DNA of 8,260 bases from an uncultured Campylobacter sp. (lineage in GTDB: Bacteria > Campylobacterota > Campylobacteria > Campylobacterales > Campylobacteraceae). The notes below the pieces were generated by a model. The model was not told the origin of the DNA. It searched no databases and saw nothing but the letters and a program-made list of their open reading frames with translations. This document shows positions 5,781 through 8,260 of the stretch, piece after piece. The position numbers were made by a program, and so were the translations under genes. The stretch spans positions 1 to 8,260 of the forward strand of contig NZ_CALKTQ010000190.1 in NCBI RefSeq assembly GCF_937997465.1, written 5' to 3'. Within the stretch, counting starts at the first letter, position 1. The number at the start of each line of letters is the position of its first letter.

Positions 5781-6424
5781 ATCAGGACTCCTAAACTAAA
5801 AATATAACAGCACGCCGTTAAAGCGATTATAGCGGCGTCTTTCGCGCCTATTTTGAGGCTTTTGTCTCCGTAAAGTTTGCCGTCAAACCCCCTACAAACA
5901 AAGGTTTTTTCAAGAACGCTCGCCTTATAAAACGCCTCTAAAAAAAGCATAGCGACTAAATTTGCGTAAATTTTATAGGTAAAAAGCGAGGCTTTAGGCT
6001 CAAATCCCCGAACTTTTAGAGTCTTTTTTAGCCTTGCAAATATCGTTTTAAGATCGGCCGTAAATTTGGTGCTAAAATAAAAAATCGCCGTTAGCTTATC
6101 GCCTAAATTTAGCGACGAAACCGCAAGCGCGATACTAAAATAATCGCTCCTATAAAAAGCCAGCCGCCCAAAAAGTATGATCAAATTCGACCTTATAAAT
6201 ATCAGCTTTGCAAGCGCGTATTCTCCGTAAAGAACGAGGCTTAAGACGACTAAGATTATAAAAATATTTAGTTTTAAAACGGATTTTAAAATTTCAAAAA
6301 GATTTTTAAAATTTAAAATCGCTAAAAATATTACGGGCACGATGAAAACGGCGTCCGTAGCGCTTGAAAGCGAGACTCTGAAGCTAAAAAAAGTAAAGCA
6401 AACGAGTAAAACGGATAGGTTCAT
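5777..6424 (-). CDS. nikQ: Nickel ECF transporter transmembrane coupling protein (NikQ/CbiQ family)
   Basis: This T component of the ECF importer links the NikO ATPase to NikM in the inner membrane. The 215-residue product has about five hydrophobic segments (first near 1-37, then about 52-66, and the last near 197-214). The cytoplasmic coupling helices carry the family's Arg-Gly signatures, L-K-V-R-G-F (136-141) and V-C-R-G-F (176-180), equivalent to the A-R-G motifs of CbiQ/EcfT that contact the ATPase. Sequence similarity within this family is low, so the call rests on these motifs, topology and position. The start ATG overlaps the nikL stop (ATGA), and the gene's own stop overlaps the nikO ATG in the same way, so translation should be coupled. 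Confidence 0.85.
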   Translation of the reverse strand: MNLSVLLVCFTFFSFRVSLSSATDAVFIVPVIFLAILNFKNLFEILKSVLKLNIFIILVVLSLVLYGEYALAKLIFIRSNLIILFGRLAFYRSDYFSIALAVSSLNLGDKLTAIFYFSTKFTADLKTIFARLKKTLKVRGFEPKASLFTYKIYANLVAMLFLEAFYKASVLEKTFVCRGFDGKLYGDKSLKIGAKDAAIIALTACCYIFSLGVLI

Positions 6425-6873
6425 TTGCCTCTTTTTACCAGATAAATTCCGCCAAAAAATAGTCCAATCCCCAAAAACGCAAGGATAAATTTAAGCGCGT
6501 AAGCCCCAAAATCCTCCTCACTTTCGTCAAATTTGGTCTTTGAGGCATCGCTTGACGCGTTACTTTCGGCGCTTTTTAGCTCGTCTTTGTTTGCGGTAAA
6601 TTTGATCCTTTTTTCGTGCGCTAGTCCGCCGTCGATCAGGATTTCAAATTCATCTGCGGGGATTTTAGCTCTGGCAAAGCCGTTTTCATCGGTTTGCGCG
6701 CCTCCTATCTGGGTGCCATCTTTTATAAAGGCTACGGGGCAGTTTTTACAAGGGGAATTCCCGTAAAAATAGCTTTTTATCTCGATAAATTCGCCCTCTT
6801 GCTTTGCAAAGCCTTTTAGAGAGTGCGCGTTTAGGAAGCTTGCTAAAAGCATGATCAAAAATATTTTTAGCAA
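6421..6873 (-). CDS. nikL: Membrane-anchored accessory component of the nickel ECF transporter (NikL)
   Basis: NikL is the small partner of NikM in campylobacterial nickel transporters, comparable to CbiN/NikN in other bacteria. The 150-residue protein has an N-terminal signal-type segment (1-16, cleavage likely after F-L-N-A), a periplasmic domain of β-sandwich type, an acidic/serine-rich linker (about 101-122) and one C-terminal membrane helix (about 124-146) with a basic tail. If cleaved as predicted, the mature protein begins with His17, and a C-K-N-C pair (42-45) follows; both could bind metal. The start is TTG at 6873, overlapping nikM by 7 nt, with an AAGGA upstream. The later ATG at codon 8 would remove the basic end of the signal peptide. 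The name is inferred from order (K-M-L-Q-O) and architecture. Confidence 0.8.
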   Translation of the reverse strand: MLKIFLIMLLASFLNAHSLKGFAKQEGEFIEIKSYFYGNSPCKNCPVAFIKDGTQIGGAQTDENGFARAKIPADEFEILIDGGLAHEKRIKFTANKDELKSAESNASSDASKTKFDESEEDFGAYALKFILAFLGIGLFFGGIYLVKRGK

Positions 6874-7454
6874 ATCAAAAGATCCTTTTTAACCCTGTAA
6901 ATAAAAGAAAGCGCAAAAAGCGAGATGATCCCCTCAAGCGCCATAAGGGCTAAATTTGAAGTAAAAACAAGCGCGGCCACGGGCGCAAACTCTTTACCGT
7001 TTAAAACTAGAACCGAGGATAGCAAAACCGATGAGCAAAGTATAGGCAAAAACCCGATCAAAAACCAAAAAAACGATCTATATCGCTTAAAAGAAAGCTT
7101 TAAAAGATAGGGGCTAAGAAGCGCGGGAGAGGCGATGATCAGCAAATTTACGCCAAGGGCGCTCAGGCCGCCGTAACCGAAAAGCAAGGCCTGAAAAAAC
7201 AGCGCGATGAAAATTGCCAAAACCGCGTTTGCGCCCAAAAACGCCCCCGCAAGGCCGCTTAGCACGAGATGTATCGACGTAACGCCGATAGGCATATGGA
7301 TAAAAGACGCCATAAAAAACATCGCGCTGACGGCCGCTACTTTGGGTATCTCGCTCGTTTTAAGCTTGTAAATCAAGCTTGAGACCAAAACAACGCAAAG
7401 GACCGAGCAAGGCACAATGATTTCGGGTTTTAAAACGCCTTCGCTGATGTGCAT
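6867..7454 (-). CDS. nikM: Nickel ECF transporter substrate-specific membrane protein (NikM/CbiM family)
   Basis: NikM is the S component that binds Ni2+ and carries it through the inner membrane. The 195-residue product begins M-H-I-S-E-G-V-L, the invariant N-terminus of CbiM/NikM, where the amino terminus and His2 coordinate the metal. A second ligand region is visible as I-H-M-P-I-G-V-T-S-I-H-L (52-63), whose His62 matches the conserved metal-binding His of NikM (His67 in a known structure). About six to seven hydrophobic segments follow. The gene starts immediately after the nikK stop (TAAATG, no spacer), so ribosomes terminating on nikK probably supply initiation. Cobalt transport is a general alternative for the family, but the nikK/nikL partners point to nickel. 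Confidence 0.92.
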   Translation of the reverse strand: MHISEGVLKPEIIVPCSVLCVVLVSSLIYKLKTSEIPKVAAVSAMFFMASFIHMPIGVTSIHLVLSGLAGAFLGANAVLAIFIALFFQALLFGYGGLSALGVNLLIIASPALLSPYLLKLSFKRYRSFFWFLIGFLPILCSSVLLSSVLVLNGKEFAPVAALVFTSNLALMALEGIISLFALSFIYRVKKDLLIC

Positions 7455-8201
7455 TTATTTATACTCTTTGGTTTGCACCCAGATGACGGCTCCAAGCTCC
7501 ACGGGATACTCTTTGCCCTCGTGTTTTATCTTTTGGTCGTCGTCTATCAGCGCGGCAAATCCCCACCAGCCCTCAAGCGGCATCGCAAAGCTAAATTCGC
7601 CCTGCTCGTTAGTGTTTACGACCTGCGTCACGTGAGCATCGGACGGAGCCTTTAGCCCTTTGGTATTATAGTACTCTACCTCGACTGTTACGTTTTTAGC
7701 GCGTTTTCCTTTATAGTAAACCACGCCTGAGAACAAATTTCCCTTATAAAGTCCATATGGACGCGTTAGTGGCACTATCTCGGCTTTTAGCCCGGCCGGT
7801 TTATCCCAGCCCTCGCCGTAGCCGTAGGCATCGACGACGGTTTTTGTTATATGCCTTATAAATTTATCCTCCGCAGGCTCGAAATAGGGCTTTGGATCCA
7901 TATAAAACTGATAAATGCCAGGCTCTTTTACGTCGTAGCTAGCCGTAAAGTAGCTAAATTTATCCTCTTTAAGCTCTTTTAGACCTTTTATCGCCTCTTT
8001 TTTACCGTTTATAAAAACGCCCGCCTCGTTTGGAAGGATCAGGTTCATCATATCGCCCTCAAAAGGATGGCTAAATTTGTAAGTAATCTGCAAATTCGCC
8101 TCTTTCTCGTCGTCCACGGTTGAATTTGACGGTACGACCATGCCAAAATGCGCATAAGCGCTAACGCCTAAAAGCATAAGCGCCAAAGACTTGATTTTCA
8201 T
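7455..8201 (-). CDS. nikK: Periplasmic nickel-transport component NikK (DUF4198 family)
   Basis: NikK proteins are periplasmic β-rich proteins encoded with nickel ECF transporters, thought to bind or hand over nickel to NikM. The 248-residue product has a signal peptide (M-K-I-K, then hydrophobic 5-17, cleavage likely after A-Y-A), so the mature protein starts with His18. An N-terminal His beside alanine is typical of metal-site exposure in DUF4198 proteins. An all-β domain follows, with a second immunoglobulin/Cna-B-like half (about 145-248) marked by T-N-E-Q-G-E-F-S-F (200-208) and E-G-W-W-G-F (213-218). The ATG at 8201 is preferred over one at 8249 because AGGAG lies 5 nt upstream and it begins the signal peptide. 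It is the first gene of the five-gene nik cluster and abuts nikM without a gap. Confidence 0.88.
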   Translation of the reverse strand: MKIKSLALMLLGVSAYAHFGMVVPSNSTVDDEKEANLQITYKFSHPFEGDMMNLILPNEAGVFINGKKEAIKGLKELKEDKFSYFTASYDVKEPGIYQFYMDPKPYFEPAEDKFIRHITKTVVDAYGYGEGWDKPAGLKAEIVPLTRPYGLYKGNLFSGVVYYKGKRAKNVTVEVEYYNTKGLKAPSDAHVTQVVNTNEQGEFSFAMPLEGWWGFAALIDDDQKIKHEGKEYPVELGAVIWVQTKEYK

Positions 8202-8234
8202 TTTTGCTCCTTTTGAAGGTATTTGTTGAACGAA

Positions 8235-8240
8235 ATTGTA
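8235..8240 (-). promoter_or_regulatory. Candidate promoter -10 of the nik operon
   Basis: The minus strand reads TACAAT (one mismatch to TATAAT), 33 nt ahead of the nikK start, so transcription would begin near 8228. It is preceded by a G-run rather than the usual T-rich stretch, so support is modest. The -35 region falls at the window edge. Confidence 0.35.
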
Positions 8241-8253
8241 CCCCCGCAATGCT

Positions 8254-8260
8254 TATTATT
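8254..8260. promoter_or_regulatory. Possible NikR half-site upstream of nikK
   Basis: TATTATT (plus strand; AATAATA on the minus strand) matches one half of the Helicobacter-type NikR operator (TATWATT-N11-AATWATA, from memory). The other half would lie at about 8272-8278, outside the window. It overlaps the expected -35 region, where a nickel-loaded repressor would block transcription. A 7-mer in AT-rich DNA can occur by chance. Confidence 0.25.

Noticed and set aside
1..8260. CRISPR arrays, tRNA/rRNA genes, insertion-sequence ends
   Set aside because: No regularly spaced repeats, cloverleaf-like segments, transposase frames or flanking terminal repeats were seen on reading both strands.

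Overview
The window looks like chromosomal DNA from a campylobacterial (Campylobacterota) species. The nickel ECF genes occur in the order nikK-M-L-Q-O, a layout typical of that group. Intergenic DNA is rich in AAATTT/TAAATTT words, while coding DNA uses many GCG/CGC codons. This fits the higher-GC Campylobacter species (for example the C. showae / C. rectus / C. curvus group). The species is inferred from gene content and style, not proven.

Layout. (1) 1-388, plus strand: the C-terminal end of a guanyl-specific (barnase/RNase Sa-type) ribonuclease, overlapping by 4 nt a barstar-family inhibitor gene. This is a toxin/immunity pair whose toxin N-terminus lies outside the window. (2) 389-1576: about 1.2 kb with no convincing gene. 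It holds three inverted repeats (one a candidate accC terminator) and possibly decayed coding DNA. (3) 1577-3360, minus strand: accB-accC, two subunits of acetyl-CoA carboxylase, coupled by a TGATG junction and preceded by an extended -10 promoter. (4) 3517-5020, minus strand: modB and modA, the permease and periplasmic binding protein of a molybdate-type ABC importer. A 10-bp dyad lies between them, and no modC ATPase gene is adjacent. (5) 5130-8201, minus strand: a complete nickel energy-coupling-factor importer, nikK-nikM-nikL-nikQ-nikO. The five genes abut or overlap throughout and start just inside the right edge of the window.

How the genes work together. NikK and NikL are predicted extracytoplasmic or membrane-anchored partners of the substrate-specific membrane protein NikM. 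NikQ is the transmembrane coupling protein and NikO the ATPase. ModA and ModB would import an oxyanion (molybdate or tungstate) but need an ATPase encoded elsewhere. Nickel and molybdenum/tungsten import sit side by side, which suggests a metal-acquisition segment supplying hydrogenase or urease and molybdo/tungsto-enzymes. AccB/AccC serve fatty-acid synthesis and are probably an unrelated neighbouring operon.

The most unusual item is the barnase/barstar pair at the left edge. No wholly unprecedented system is evident. Secondary points are the mod locus without an ATPase gene, the dyad between modA and modB, a possible NikR half-site at the right edge, and the unexplained 1.2-kb gap.
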